From: Rehmannia glutinosa
Lineage: Eukaryota > Streptophyta > Magnoliopsida > Lamiales > Orobanchaceae
Assembly (NCBI GenBank): GCA_016081115.2
Contig: CM071936.1
Location: forward strand, 92,805,943-92,869,942
DNA: 64,000 bases
Reading direction: 5' to 3'
Shown one piece after another: positions 1 to 10,513 of the stretch. Within the stretch, counting starts at the first letter, position 1; every line of letters begins with the position of its first letter. Under the pieces are notes generated by a model. It was not told where the DNA came from, made no database searches, and saw only the letters and a program-made list of their open reading frames with translations. The translations under genes and the position numbers were made by a program.

Positions 1-1901
1 CTCTAAACACTTGGATTTTTGGAATACACTTAAAATATGTCCTTTCCAGTCCCTTAAGAGTGAAAATTTCAAAATTTGAAAGTAAGGTCTGGTGCAGTTT
101 CAGAAATTGCAAAGTAGCCCTTAAACTTCTAAAATTTTACAATCTAGTCCTTGGGCTTTTAAAGGTTGATTTTATTTATCTTAAAACTCTTAAAACTTTA
201 TTAAAATGTCCAAAAGTCATTTTTGAACCTGCTTACAGTCCCAAAATTCGAAATTTGCAGAGGGGTCCCTTAAGTTTTATTTTCTTGCAATTAAGTCCAC
301 CAACTTTCCATTTTTGCATTTTAAGTCTAAAAATTAAAATTTAATCAATTATGCTCGACTTGTCCAGGTTATAAGTCATACAAAACATGGATTTCAAAGA
401 TCATACACATGTATGTTCATTCTATAGAAGAATTCATCAAATAGAACATTAAATTGTACATGCATGCACCTAAATTTCAATAAATAGCATTATTGAGCAA
501 CACTTGAAATATTTCACAACTTGATACATGAAATTAACATGCAATACATAAAATATACATATCTCAAGTGCTCATGATCAAAACACTACATGCATTTAAC
601 AAAAATCCCTAGAAGTTGAAAGCATTTTTCCACCCACCTTAAATTTGGAATATTGTGAAATAAAAGGGATAATTTCACAACTTGGTTTGAGATCACTTAG
701 GTCAGCCCCTAAGTCAAGAAATATCAAAAATTTAGAGTTAGGAAAAATGAGTGAAAAATTAAGAAGAAAAAGAAGAAGATAAGAAAATTGGAAATACTAC
801 ACTTTACCTTGTGTAGTAAGTGATTTGAAACTAGTTGAAGCTTCAAATTTGGGATTTTTGATTCACTTTCTAAATCACCTAAGGTCAGCCCCTATTTCTC
901 AAAAATGAAAAAGGGGTGTTAAAATTTGAAGAAAAATAGAAGGAAGAAGGAAAAAGGGCTCTAGTGTCCAAATCTTACATTGTAGTCCAACTTCTCTAAC
1001 AATTATTCTTCAAGTCTTCTAAATTGGCCACCATGCATGCATGTCTACAAGTAGTCTTCTAAGTACCTCAAAATCAAAATTTCAAACTTAAATTAAGAAG
1101 AGAAGGTGATGAGTAGTAAGATATCAAGTTGAATTGAGGAATGAAATTTCTTATCTTTGAGATAGGGGAGGGGGTCCAAATTTTTTGGAATTAAGTAGGA
1201 AGAATGTTTGTTTTGGAATTTGTGTCTTGAATTTTGTTTCTTGCATGGGAGACAAAATGCAAGTCAAAGTATGAGCTTGAATGGTGTTGGGGAATATTTT
1301 GAGAAGAATGTTGGTTAAGTGGAAGAATGTTGGGAAAAATAGTAATAAAGAATTGGTGTATGAGATGATGTGTATAATGTTTGAATTAATGGTGTAATTA
1401 TACACAAGATGATTAATATAAGGTGTAAGTGTACAAGAGTTGGATGATATTTCTACTCCAAAAATCCCATCATTGCCGTCCACTATAGGGTATTTTGGTA
1501 ATTCCATATATTTTTTTTTGTCCCAAATTTGATGATAATAGATGAATAATATCAATCTCCAAAATAATTAGTGATTTCCTTGATCACTTATAAGTCTCAC
1601 AATCACTTATACTAAATCAAATTCTTAATTCTATAAGGTAAAAGTCTCTAAAATAAATAGTCTCTTAAAATTCTAAGATGACTAATAAATACAAAAATAG
1701 TAATAATGAATCAATCAAGTGATCATAATTGCAAAATAGAATTAATAAATGATCATGATCACAAGTAATACATAAAATGAAATTAAATGCAAAATATATA
1801 TATCATTAAGATTTAACCGTCAAAGTGACGCGGTAAAATAATCGATCAAATACAAAACGACAAAAGATCAATCATATGCTCGGAAAAATCGGGGCTTCAC
1901 A
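1..1901 (-). repeat. 3' LTR of gypsy A (partial)
   Basis: This stretch repeats 6753-9002 with scattered substitutions. On the minus strand it starts TGTGAAGCCCCGATTTTTCC at 1901, directly next to the polypurine tract. About 1.96 kb of it lies outside the window. Compared with the other copy it lacks about 360 bp near 1217, where the right LTR has the GAAGAT-rich tandem tract. Reading frames inside it (for example at 60-344 and 1151-1555) are low-complexity chance frames. Confidence 0.93.
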
Positions 1902-1914
1902 TCCTCCCCTCCTT
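1902..1914 (-). other. Polypurine tract of gypsy A
   Basis: The minus strand reads AAGGAGGGGAGGA immediately before the TG that opens the 3' LTR. This is the usual plus-strand primer of reverse transcription. The same 13 bases occur at the same place in element C (37607-37619). Confidence 0.9.
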
Positions 1915-1940
1915 AAAAGAATTTGGTCCCCAAATTCTCT

Positions 1941-2372
1941 TCAGAATAGTTCTGGATATTGATTCCTCATGTCTTCTTCCATCTCCCATGTTGCGTCTTT
2001 GTCTCGGTTGTGGTTCTGCCACACCACTTTAACCATCAGAATCTCCCTCTTACGCAACTGACGTATCTGTTGATCAATGATCCAGATCGGCCTCTCGGTG
2101 TAGGATAAATTTTCCATTAGAGGAGGAGTATCACGAGTGATGATATGTTCGGGATCTGGTTGATACCTCTTCAATATCGATACGTGGAATACATCGTGCA
2201 TTCCCGCATATGGTGCTGGTAACTCGAGTCGGTAGGCTAACTTTCCGATTCTCTGTAAAATCTTGTAAGGTCCAATATATCTCGGACTCAACTTGCCTCC
2301 TTTCTTTGGATTGATCAATCCTTTCCGTGGTGAGAGTCTGAGAAATACATCATCTCCGACTTCAAATTCCAA
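1941..2372 (-). pseudogene. Integrase C-terminus with chromodomain-like tail (gypsy A)
   Basis: The 143-codon frame carries the integrase C-terminal DNA-binding module (VGDDVFLRLSPRKG, then SPRYIGPYKILQRIGKLAYR and MHDVFHVSILKRY). It ends in a chromodomain-like segment (IWIIDQQIRQLRKREI, VKVVWQNH, ATWEMEEDMRNQYPELF) typical of plant chromoviruses, where it is thought to guide insertion to chromatin. It lies directly upstream (in element sense) of the polypurine tract, as expected for the end of pol. It is cut from the preceding integrase frame by a +1 shift near 2450, where CTTTCTCC stands against CTTCTCC in element C. The chromodomain-like tail is better kept here than in C. Confidence 0.88.
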
Positions 2373-3009
2373 ATCCTTTCTTCTCTTGTCCGTGTAACTC
2401 TTTTGGCGGCTCTGAGCTGTGCGAATCCGCTCCTTGATCAGCTTGACCTTTCTCCATGGCCTCCTGAACTAAGTCGACCTTTGGAATCGAGGGCGACTTT
2501 CGTTTCTCTTTTGGAGTCCATTGGTCATCAATCTCCCAGTGTAGTGGGGGTCTACATTTTTGCCCATATAATGCCTCGTAGGGTGCCATCCCAATCTTGG
2601 CCTGATAGTTGTTATTGTAGGCGAACTCGGCTAATGGTAAGTGTGAATCCCAACTTCCTTGGAAATCCAATGTGCAGGCTCGCAACATATCTTCCAGGGT
2701 TTGAATCGTTCGCTCGATCGGTATCCATCGGTTTGTGGATGTCTTCTTGTCTTTGAAACTTAGTGAGGTACCCAATTCCTCGTGCAAGCACTTCCAGAAT
2801 CTGGAGACAAACCTTGGGTCTCTACTTGGTACTATGTCAACAGGTACTCCATGCAGTCGAATGATTGTCCCTAGAGCATACTTGGACAATCGATGAAATT
2901 CGGACTCATACTTAGCTACAGACATGTTCCCCTGTCTCAACATATGGAATTCATCCCGGCGCGCCTCTTTCACAACCTGTGGAATATACTGTTCATTGAA
3001 CTCGGCCAA
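2362..3009 (-). pseudogene. In-frame gag-integrase deletion fusion (gypsy A)
   Basis: The first ~49 codons are the centre of gag (start MAEFNEQYIPQVVKEARRDE, then YESEFHRLSKYALGTI). They run straight into the late part of the integrase core (RLHGVPVDIVPSRDPRFVSRF, ELGTSLSF, ERTIQTLEDMLRACTLDF). In element C these two pieces are about 3 kb apart. The join sits on TGATT at 2862-2866, which is present at both matching places in C (38566-38570 and 41563-41567). The integrase segment with the last catalytic Glu is damaged: the HPQTDGQSE region of C reads differently here. The end of the frame is shifted and meaningless. This is a deletion product, not a designed protein. Confidence 0.85.
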
Positions 3010-3066
3010 GAAATTTCCCCATGTTCTGGCTACTCGGTCCTGTTCCCACCTTTTCTCAACTGCTCT

Positions 3067-3490
3067 CTACCAGTCTCTAACATCCGATTCTAGACGAAAT
3101 ACGGCGAGTGTGACTTTTTGCTCATCTGAATATTGGAGAGCATTGAAGATATTCTCCAGTTTCTCTATCCATTCTTCTGCCTTTAAGTCGTCTGGCTCTC
3201 CTAAGAAAGCCGGTGGGTCGAACCGTAGGAAACGTTCCAAAGTGCAATTGTTCACCTCTCTGGCGGGTTTAGGAGCTCGGTGTTGAGGTTCTGCTTGTTA
3301 CCTCATGAAAACCAGTATTTGTTGTAGAGCCTGTGCAGTCAAGTTGTCTCCTGCAACAGGTGGAGGAGGTGGTGGTAATTCAGGGGACGATACCCGGTCC
3401 CTGGGTACGTCGTCATTCCCTTGGGGAACTCGGCGAGGTCTCCCATGTCCACGATGTTCAACAATTCTGTATCTTGAAGTGTTAGTTGCG
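3067..3490 (-). pseudogene. gag N-terminal half (gypsy A), broken
   Basis: Two pieces of capsid-type gag are visible. The first (about 3298-3480) holds VEHRGHGRPRR, a proline run (SPELPPPPPP) and LTAQALQQILVFMR. The second (3067-3255) is the retrotransposon gag domain (TLERFLRFDPPAFLGEPDD, WIEKLENIFNALQYSDEQKV). They match gag of element C. A TAA after VFMR and a TAG after RDW interrupt it. The expected start codon (ATG in C at the same alignment column) is ATT here, and the extra frame at 3762-4491 lies just upstream. The gag of this copy is not translatable as one protein. Confidence 0.85.
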
Positions 3491-3761
3491 ATCCACGAGT
3501 AAATGAATACAATAATTATTCGCGTAAAGTAAGTTATATCGTAGGGAAAGTAACAACAAAACACAAGACACTGAATAAATAACAAAGGCATATCCATTAA
3601 TGCAAAACTTGAATACACCCATGAAGTACAACAATAGTAATACTGAGTCAAAGATACACCTGAATCAAAATACAACTGAATCTAATACAACGGAAAGCAA
3701 GGTACAACATGGAGGAATAAGTGTCTACAATAACTAAAGTACAAACTGACAATCAAGCTAA

Positions 3762-4491
3762 CTAATCAGTGAGATCGCCATCATCGTCACTCGCAGCTAC
3801 GTCCATAATCGAGGCCTGGTCGGGCTGAGGTGGTGCCTCGACCTCAGGCCAATCAACGAAATCCAACCACTGCTCGAATCCCTGTGCATCATCAAGTGGA
3901 GCAGCCTCAAGTGCCTCAGGCTCTCCGACCTCGACTGGATCCTCCTCAGGATCCTCCTCGGGGTCCTCCTCAGCATCGGGTATGGGCTCCACCTCGGGTG
4001 GTGGCAATAGTTGTGCATTAGCTGCCAAAGCAGCCTCCAGAGCAGCGTCTCGCTGGGCTAGGGCCTGTGTAAGGTCCTCTATCACGGTCATCTGCTTGAT
4101 GAGGGTCTCCTCCAAGCGCTCAATGGTATCTCGAGACATGTGCTCGTCCATCTCCCACTTCTGGCGGCCGTCACTCGCTCTCTTCATTTTCTCTCGCACA
4201 TTATCCAGGAGCGATATCCAGGCGCTCCTGGATAATCTGTATCTAATCCTCCCGCGCCCATATGGTGTTGTCGCGGTCCTTAATGATGATGGTCAACTCG
4301 TTCTTTTCGTCTTGGCTCCTTGCCAAGCGCTGTGTCAAGTCCCTATTACGTTGGCACTCCTCGGACAGTTCTGAGGTCGCTCGAATACTTTCCCAGTGCC
4401 AGTGAATCGTAAGTGCTCGGTAGTACTCCCGGTCGGCATGGGCCTGATAAACATCCCACGAAGAAGGTGGCGTCGGCTCTATCCTGATCAA
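3762..4491 (-). pseudogene. Extra coiled-coil, acidic reading frame upstream of gag
   Basis: I do not recognise a family. Two adjoining minus-strand frames (4491-4243 and 4199-3762), broken by a stop and a shift near 4200-4245, read as one protein of about 240 residues. The first part begins EPTPPSSWDVYQAHADREYY and is rich in charged helix (QRNRDLTQRLARSQDEKNEL). The second has heptad-like spacing (IERLEETLIKQMTVIEDLTQ, then ALAQRDAALEAALAAN). Then comes an acidic run (EEDPEEDPEEDP) and an acidic tail ending DDDGDLTD. Relative C has nothing here: its leader goes directly into gag. The start may once have been ATG at the codon now ATA, 4481-4483. It could be an element-specific extra ORF or a captured host fragment. 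Confidence 0.6.
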
Positions 4492-4772
4492 ACAAAACTA
4501 AGGCGGATCAGTCAAAGGTAAAGAAAAGATAATGAGAGAATAAGGAAAGAATGAACAAAGAAAGTCAGTCAAGAGTCAACTAAGTCAAGACAAGTATGAC
4601 TATGGAATCTCCAAGCATGCGTTCTAACTTAGTTTAAACATCAATAAGACGGTTCTATGCCAATTTGAAATCAATTTCACACTTAATTAGTCAAGTCGCG
4701 GTACTACCCAAAATACAAACCGAGGGTCCTATCCTGGGTCAGCTCGTTGTAAGTTTCCATCTTACTAGCCGA

Positions 4773-4784
4773 GCCCTGATACCA
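4773..4784 (-). other. Primer binding site of gypsy A (tRNA-iMet type)
   Basis: The minus strand reads TGGTATCAGGGC seven bases after the LTR end. It matches the plant initiator-Met tRNA site TGGTATCAGAGC with one mismatch. Element C has the perfect form at the same place. Confidence 0.88.
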
Positions 4785-4791
4785 CTCTAAC

Positions 4792-7700
4792 TGTCACGCC
4801 CAACGGGACACAACGACGATCCACAACTTAAATACTAATAACCAAACAGTCTAGACGAATATCAACGAAAACCCAATGAAACAGAGTCAAATAACATTGG
4901 AAATAACAACTTACAGTCCACAATATCCAAATTACATCCCCGAAATCAATTAAAAATAATAACTTAATAGTCAAAGGGTCATACGCCCTTCAATTACAGA
5001 CCGAAACGAAAAGAGAATAAAAGAGTCCAACAACAACAAAAGAAACAAGTCTAGCAACATCATCAACAGAAGATAGTAAGTCCAACAAGCGGAGTACGGA
5101 AGCTCAGTCCGTGGTCGGTTCAACATCCTCGACAAAGTCCTCACCTAAAGGTTAGAAAACATGAGAGGATGAGACATAAATCTCAGTGGATGGGGTGATC
5201 GTGTGCAAGTGTGGCGATATATAGTTAATGCGAGAAAATAGTTGTATGAAAACGCGTGAGATATGATGCATGAATCCACACACAGTCCACAAGCGTCGTG
5301 ATAAAATATTTAAGTAATATACTTATACAATTTAAGAAAATAGTTCGTAGTCACACAAACACTATGTGATTCAGGCAAGACAGGTAACGCAAATCCTATG
5401 CAAGACAATTAATGGTTGCGTACAGATTTGTAGCGCCAACCAATGCAATACAAGTAGCGGTTGTGTACGGATTTGTAGCGCCAACCAAATGGGTCCAATT
5501 AACTCCAGAATCGTGTGGATCAGATAGTGATTCCTTCGTTCTTCCTTGTAACTCCCCGAGCAAGATGGTCCAAAACTTGTCACCTTATCGCTCCATAGGC
5601 AAAGACGAAATCCACAGTGGAGATTGCAAGGCTCAGATTATTCATAATCATGATTATACCTCAAGTACTACGACCCGCATCCCTTGGACAAACTCCGTCC
5701 CTCAGTTGCGGGATTAGGACGATGGGGCCGGAAGAGTGGAATAGCAGCCGAGCTGCCCGGTTCCATCCCCGACGTATCTATTCCGACTTTGAGCTCGACA
5801 CGCCAAGTTGACTCAGGCAAGAAAGTAAATACAAGTTCAGGTAGTCAACCAGGCAGTCGAGTATTATTGATTCAGGGAAGCAGTTCAGGAAAATTTTCGA
5901 AAATCGCGAGTGGCAATTATGGCGTTGGTGGAGTTATTTGGATGAAGACGATTATCGGAAGGATAAGCAATCTTCGATATCTTGAAAGATTAGGTGGAAC
6001 ATAAGTCCCGTTATAGATTCAAAATCGCAAGACGAGGAATTCGCCCCGCGATCGAGTATTAATCGGTCAAGACGATCCGATAAGTCAAGGGGTTTTTGAG
6101 AAAATAAAATATTTTAATTAATAATTGAAGTCAGATGGTCCAGGGCTGTTTTATTAAAAGGAAAATAATTTGAGTTAGGTCCTTGATAAAAAGAAAATTT
6201 GCAATTAGCCCCATTTTGTAAAAACCAATACTTTTGGGGTTAAAAATTGAATAAATAAATATCCCGACCTTGAATAATTATGAGGTCAGTTCCTAAAATC
6301 TCTAAATTGTTCAGGATTTTTCAAAGTTTTGAGGTCGAGATTTTATAAAATTCTCACATTGGCCCCAATTTTGTTAAAATTATCATTTCGGGCCCTTAGT
6401 TTAAAATAATCGGAACTCACAAACCGGAAGGGCTTTTAATGTGATTCCAGTTGGAAAATGTCACTAAAGTTATTAGGATATTGGGACAAAAGCAGTTTTT
6501 AAAAGAAATAAGTTTAGGTCCTTTAACTTTTGAAAATCTCATTTTTGTCCCATTTTGAAATAATTGCCTTTAAAGCTTTTAGGGGTCCAACTGTTATGAA
6601 ATTTGAACCTTGGGTCCAAAATATAATTACGTTATAGTTAAATTTGTAATTCCAGGTACATGGACTGTATGAGTCGTGAAAATTTCATTTGGGTCCTCAA
6701 GTTTAATCTTTTACAATTTAGTCCCTCAATTTTAGTAAAATTACTTTCCAAGCTCTAAACACTTGGATTTTTGGAATACACTTAAAATATGTCCTTTCCA
6801 GTCCCTTAAGAGTGAAAATTTCAAATTTTGAAAGTAAGGTCTTGTACAGTTTCAGAAATTGCAAAGTAGCCCTTAAACTTCTAAAATTTTACAATCTAGT
6901 CCTTGGGCTTTTAAAGGTTGATTTTATTTATCTTAAAACAATTAAAACTTTATTAAAATGTCCAAAAGTCATTTTTGAACCTGAGTACAGTCCCAAAATT
7001 CAAAATTTGCAGAGGGGTCCCTTAAGTTTTATTTTCTTGCAATTAAGTCCACCAACTTTCTATTTTTGCATTTTAAGTCCAAAAATTGAAATTTAATCAA
7101 CTATGCTCGACTTGTCCAGGTTATAAGTCATACAAAACATGGATTTCAAAGATCATACACATGCATGTTCATTCCATAGAAGAATTCATGAAATAGGACA
7201 TTAAATTGTACATGCATGCACCTAAATTTCAATAAATAGCATTATTGAGCAACACTTGAGAAATTTCACAACTTGATACATGAAATTAACATGCAATACA
7301 TAAAATATACATATCTCAAGTGCTCATGATCAAAACACTACATGCATTTAACAAAAATCCCTAGAAGTTGAAAGCATTTTTCCACCCACCTTAAATTTGG
7401 AAAATTGTGAAATAAAAGGGATAATTTCACAACTTGGTTTGAGATCACTTAGGTCAGCCCCTAAGTCAAGAAATATCAAAAATTTAGAGTTAGAAAAAAT
7501 GAGTGAAAAATTAAGAAGAAAAAGTAGAAGATAAGAAAATTGGAAATACTACACTTTACCTTGTGTAGTAAGTGATTTGAAACTAGTTGAAGCTTCAAAT
7601 TTGGGATTTTTGGTTCACTTTTCAAAATCACCTAAGGTCAGACCCTATTTCTCAAAAATGAAAAAGGGGTGTTAAAATTTGAAGAAAAATAGAAGAAAGA

Positions 7701-9002
7701 AGGATTTAAGGGCTCTAGTGTCCAAATCATACCTTGTAGTCCAACTTCTCTAACAATTATTCTTCAAGTCTTCTAAATTGGCCACCATGCATGCATGTCT
7801 TCAAGTAGTCTTCTAAGTACCTCAAAATCAAAATTTCAATTTTAAATTAAGAGAAGGTGATGAGTAGTACAATATCAAGTTGAATTGAGGAATGAAATTT
7901 CTTACCTTTGAGATAGGGGGGTTCGAATTTTTTGGAATTAAGTAGGAAGAATGTTTGTTTTGGTTTAAATGTTTGAAGAAAGAAGGAGTGTTTGATGATA
8001 GGAAGAAGGTGTTCTTGAAGGTATGAAGTTTTGCTTGAAGATGTGAAGGACTTGTGTTTGAATATATGAAGATGTGAAGAAATGGTACTTGAAGACTTGA
8101 AGATATGAAGAACTTGGTGTTTGAAGATTTGAAGATATGAAGGGTTGGTGTTTGAAGATTTGAAGATGTGAATGATTTTTAGAGAGAGATTAGATAGAAG
8201 GAGGAGAATTTGCTTGAGAGATGAAGGTGTTGGGTGAAAAATAAAATTTTTTGTTAAATTTTGGCCTAATGGCCGTCCAAATGGGGGGAGAGAGGAGAAT
8301 TTTTTTTGTGTGTGTTTAATTTGTTTCTTGAATTTTGTTTCTTGCATGGGAGACAAAATGCAAGTCAAAGTATGGGCTTGAATGGTGTTGGGGAATATTT
8401 GTGAAGAATGTTGGTTAAGTGGAAGAATGTTGGGGAAAATAGTAATAAAGAATTGGTGTATGATATGATGAGTATAATGTTTGAATTAATGGTGTAATTA
8501 TACACAAGATGACTAATATAAGGTGTAAGTGTACAAGAGTTGGATGATATTTCTACTCCAAAAATCCCATCATTGCCGTCCACTATAGGGTATTTTGGTA
8601 ATTCCATATATTTTTTTTTTTTGTCCCAAATTTGATGATAATAAATGAATAATATCAATCTCCAAAATAATTAGTGATTTCCTTGATCACTTATAAGTCT
8701 CACAATAACTTATACTAAATCAAATTCTTAATTCTATAAGGTAAAAGTCTCTAAAATAAATAGTCTCTTAAAATTCTAAGGTGACTAATAAATACAAAAA
8801 TAGTAATAATGATCAATCAAGTGATCATAATTGCAAAATAGAATTAATAAATGATCATGATCACAAGTAATACATAAAATGAAATTAAATGCAAAATATA
8901 TATCATTAATATTTACCCGTCAAAGTGACGCGGTAAAATAGTCGATCAAATACATAAACGACAAAAGATCAATCATATGCTCGGAAAAATCGGGGCTTCA
9001 CA
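4792..9002 (-). repeat. 5' LTR of gypsy A (complete, 4,211 bp)
   Basis: On the minus strand it opens TGTGAAGCCCC (9002) and closes GGGCGTGACA (4792), giving TG...CA ends. Much of it is made of short, loosely repeated phrases around GTCC or GGTCC followed by TTAA/AAATTT-rich spacers, best seen at 6120-7090. No coding frame of substance is present. At 7960-8200 it holds a purine-rich tandem tract (GAAGATTTGAAGATATGAAG-like) that the left LTR lacks. Confidence 0.93.
7960..8200. repeat. GAAGAT-rich imperfect tandem repeats in gypsy LTR
   Basis: Units resembling TTTGAAGATTTGAAGATATG recur about every 25-40 bases. The inverse-strand form is in the truncated LTR at 14565-14760, so the tract is ancestral to the family. 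It is missing from the left LTR of A, probably by slippage or unequal exchange. Confidence 0.75.
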
Positions 9003-10508
9003 GTATGCAGAGTGAATTGACAAGAAATCAGGGGCAATTTGTTGAGTTGTAGATTGTGTGGCATTTGATTTGTTTTATGTATTTTTTAGGATATTATATA
9101 TATATATATATATATATTAATATCAATATAAATATTTAGGATTTTCATTTAATATTTATTTCAATATCTACTATTAAGATTTTGAAGTAAAATAATTTAT
9201 AAATTTAAAAAGTGAAAATGAGCGGGAATAACCAATTAGCCAATAAATTATATCTCATATAAAAAGATACAGTCATTGACTTAACAAAACAAAACATCGT
9301 TAATTTTAGATAATTCCAAAACATGCGTTGGATAGGAGATTTTTCTGACTGATTGGTCCAAATTTGTATATCTTATTTTCTATTTTGTATTTTTTTACTT
9401 TCAATTAACCCATCCTTCTAAATTTATTGTATGGTCAATATGTTGTTAGTTGAAAAAACTTAATACTAATTCACCACCATTATTACTTTGGCATTCAAAT
9501 TTATTTGAAATATTAATTAGCTAATTGTTAATCAAAGAGAATAATTTAATCCATAAGCCAAATAGTTGAGTTGTAATTTGTAAAATCAAATTCAATAATC
9601 TCTTTTAGAAGATAGTTGCTTATCGTGTCTATTGAATAATTGATGCTATGATACACTATAGAGAGGTTGCATAATTTTGTTGAGAGAGGCTACATAAATT
9701 TAAATATTAATTTTCAAAATGAGATAATTCAAAATAAACAAAACATAAAACACATAATATAATTTAAGAATAATACAATAAAAATATAAGAATAAACAAA
9801 AAGAAGCAAAATTATTTATAAGAATAAACAAAAAGAAGCAAAATTATTTATTAGACTAATCAAAATACGTCCATGCAGTTCCAAAAGATATATTATAAAA
9901 AATCTCTTGTTTAGTGCAGAATCGGGGTTCAATCCTGCCGATGTTGGCGGGATATTTGAGGAGGACATTGATAGGGAAAATGTGAAGATGAAATCATATT
10001 TACTGGTTATGTTTCGACTTTAGGATTAACAATGTTGAAGTATCTCTCTACATCAATTTAAGTAGTATAATATGAGAGGCTTTTGTATAAAATATAATTA
10101 AGTTAACATAAATAATAAGCTGCCAAAAATACATTTGAAAAAAACATTGAGTATAACTAATTGTTTTGGTAAGCAATGTATCTAAAATTTGGCAACTTTT
10201 GATATAATAATAATATGGAATGCAATTCATAATTCTTTCCTAATTTATGAACAATAAAATATTAACTTTAAATAGCATTGGCTATTTACTTAATGAACAA
10301 TATTTTCTATAAATAATTGTTATGGTAATTTGTGTATCTAATCTTTGACTATATATATCCATATATATCTCCCTATACATATTAATATCAGTATTAATGT
10401 TCACAATTATTATTTAATATAGATTGCAAGATCTACGGTTAGGATTTTGCAATAAAATAATTTCTAAATTTAGGAAGTAAAAATGGATGGGAAATTTTTT
10501 GGACCAAA
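9003..10508. other. AT-rich spacer without recognisable genes
   Basis: No convincing coding frame is present. It holds a (TA)n run at 9095-9117 and a tandem duplication of a ~33-bp unit (AAGAATAAACAAAAAGAAGC...) at 9786-9850. Two diverged copies of a ~115-bp sequence lie at about 9105-9225 and 10380-10495; both end near AAATAATTT(A/C)TAAATTTA followed by a purine stretch. A short open piece at 9916-10020 gave no match I recognise. Confidence 0.6.
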
Positions 10509-10513
10509 CTTTT

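Larger units (their letters stand above)
1..9002 (-). mobile_element. Ty3/gypsy chromovirus-like LTR retrotransposon A (left end cut by window)
   Basis: The ends are long terminal repeats (1-1901, partial, and 4792-9002), with base 1 matching about base 6753. On the minus strand the order is LTR, tRNA-iMet-type primer site, an extra reading frame, gag, integrase with a chromodomain-like tail, polypurine tract, LTR. The internal part is only 2,890 bp, against 4,870 bp in relative C (33537-46175), because zinc knuckles, protease, RT, RNase H and the integrase N-terminus are missing. The remaining frames hold stops and frameshifts, so it cannot act autonomously. The two LTRs differ by only a few substitutions per 100 bases by eye, apart from one deletion of about 360 bp. 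The flanking target duplication cannot be checked because the left end is outside the window. Confidence 0.93.

Noticed and set aside
60..344. 94-residue plus-strand frame repeated at 6812-7096
   Set aside because: It repeats only because both LTRs contain it; the sense is antisense to the element and the sequence is low complexity.
2362..3009. Gag-integrase fusion as a domesticated host gene
   Set aside because: It sits between normal LTRs of an element, has a damaged integrase active region and ends in a shifted tail, so decay is the simpler reading.
2403..3502. Plus-strand frames over gag/integrase of element A
   Set aside because: They are antisense shadows of clearly recognisable minus-strand gag and integrase.
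9920..9940. GGTTCAATCCTGCC resembling a tRNA B box
   Set aside because: No A box, no cloverleaf and no acceptor stem can be drawn around it, so no tRNA or SINE call is justified.
9916..10020. Short open stretch (AESGFNPADVGG...) possibly from a coding exon
   Set aside because: Only ~35 codons, no flanking splice sites or homologous neighbours that I recognise.
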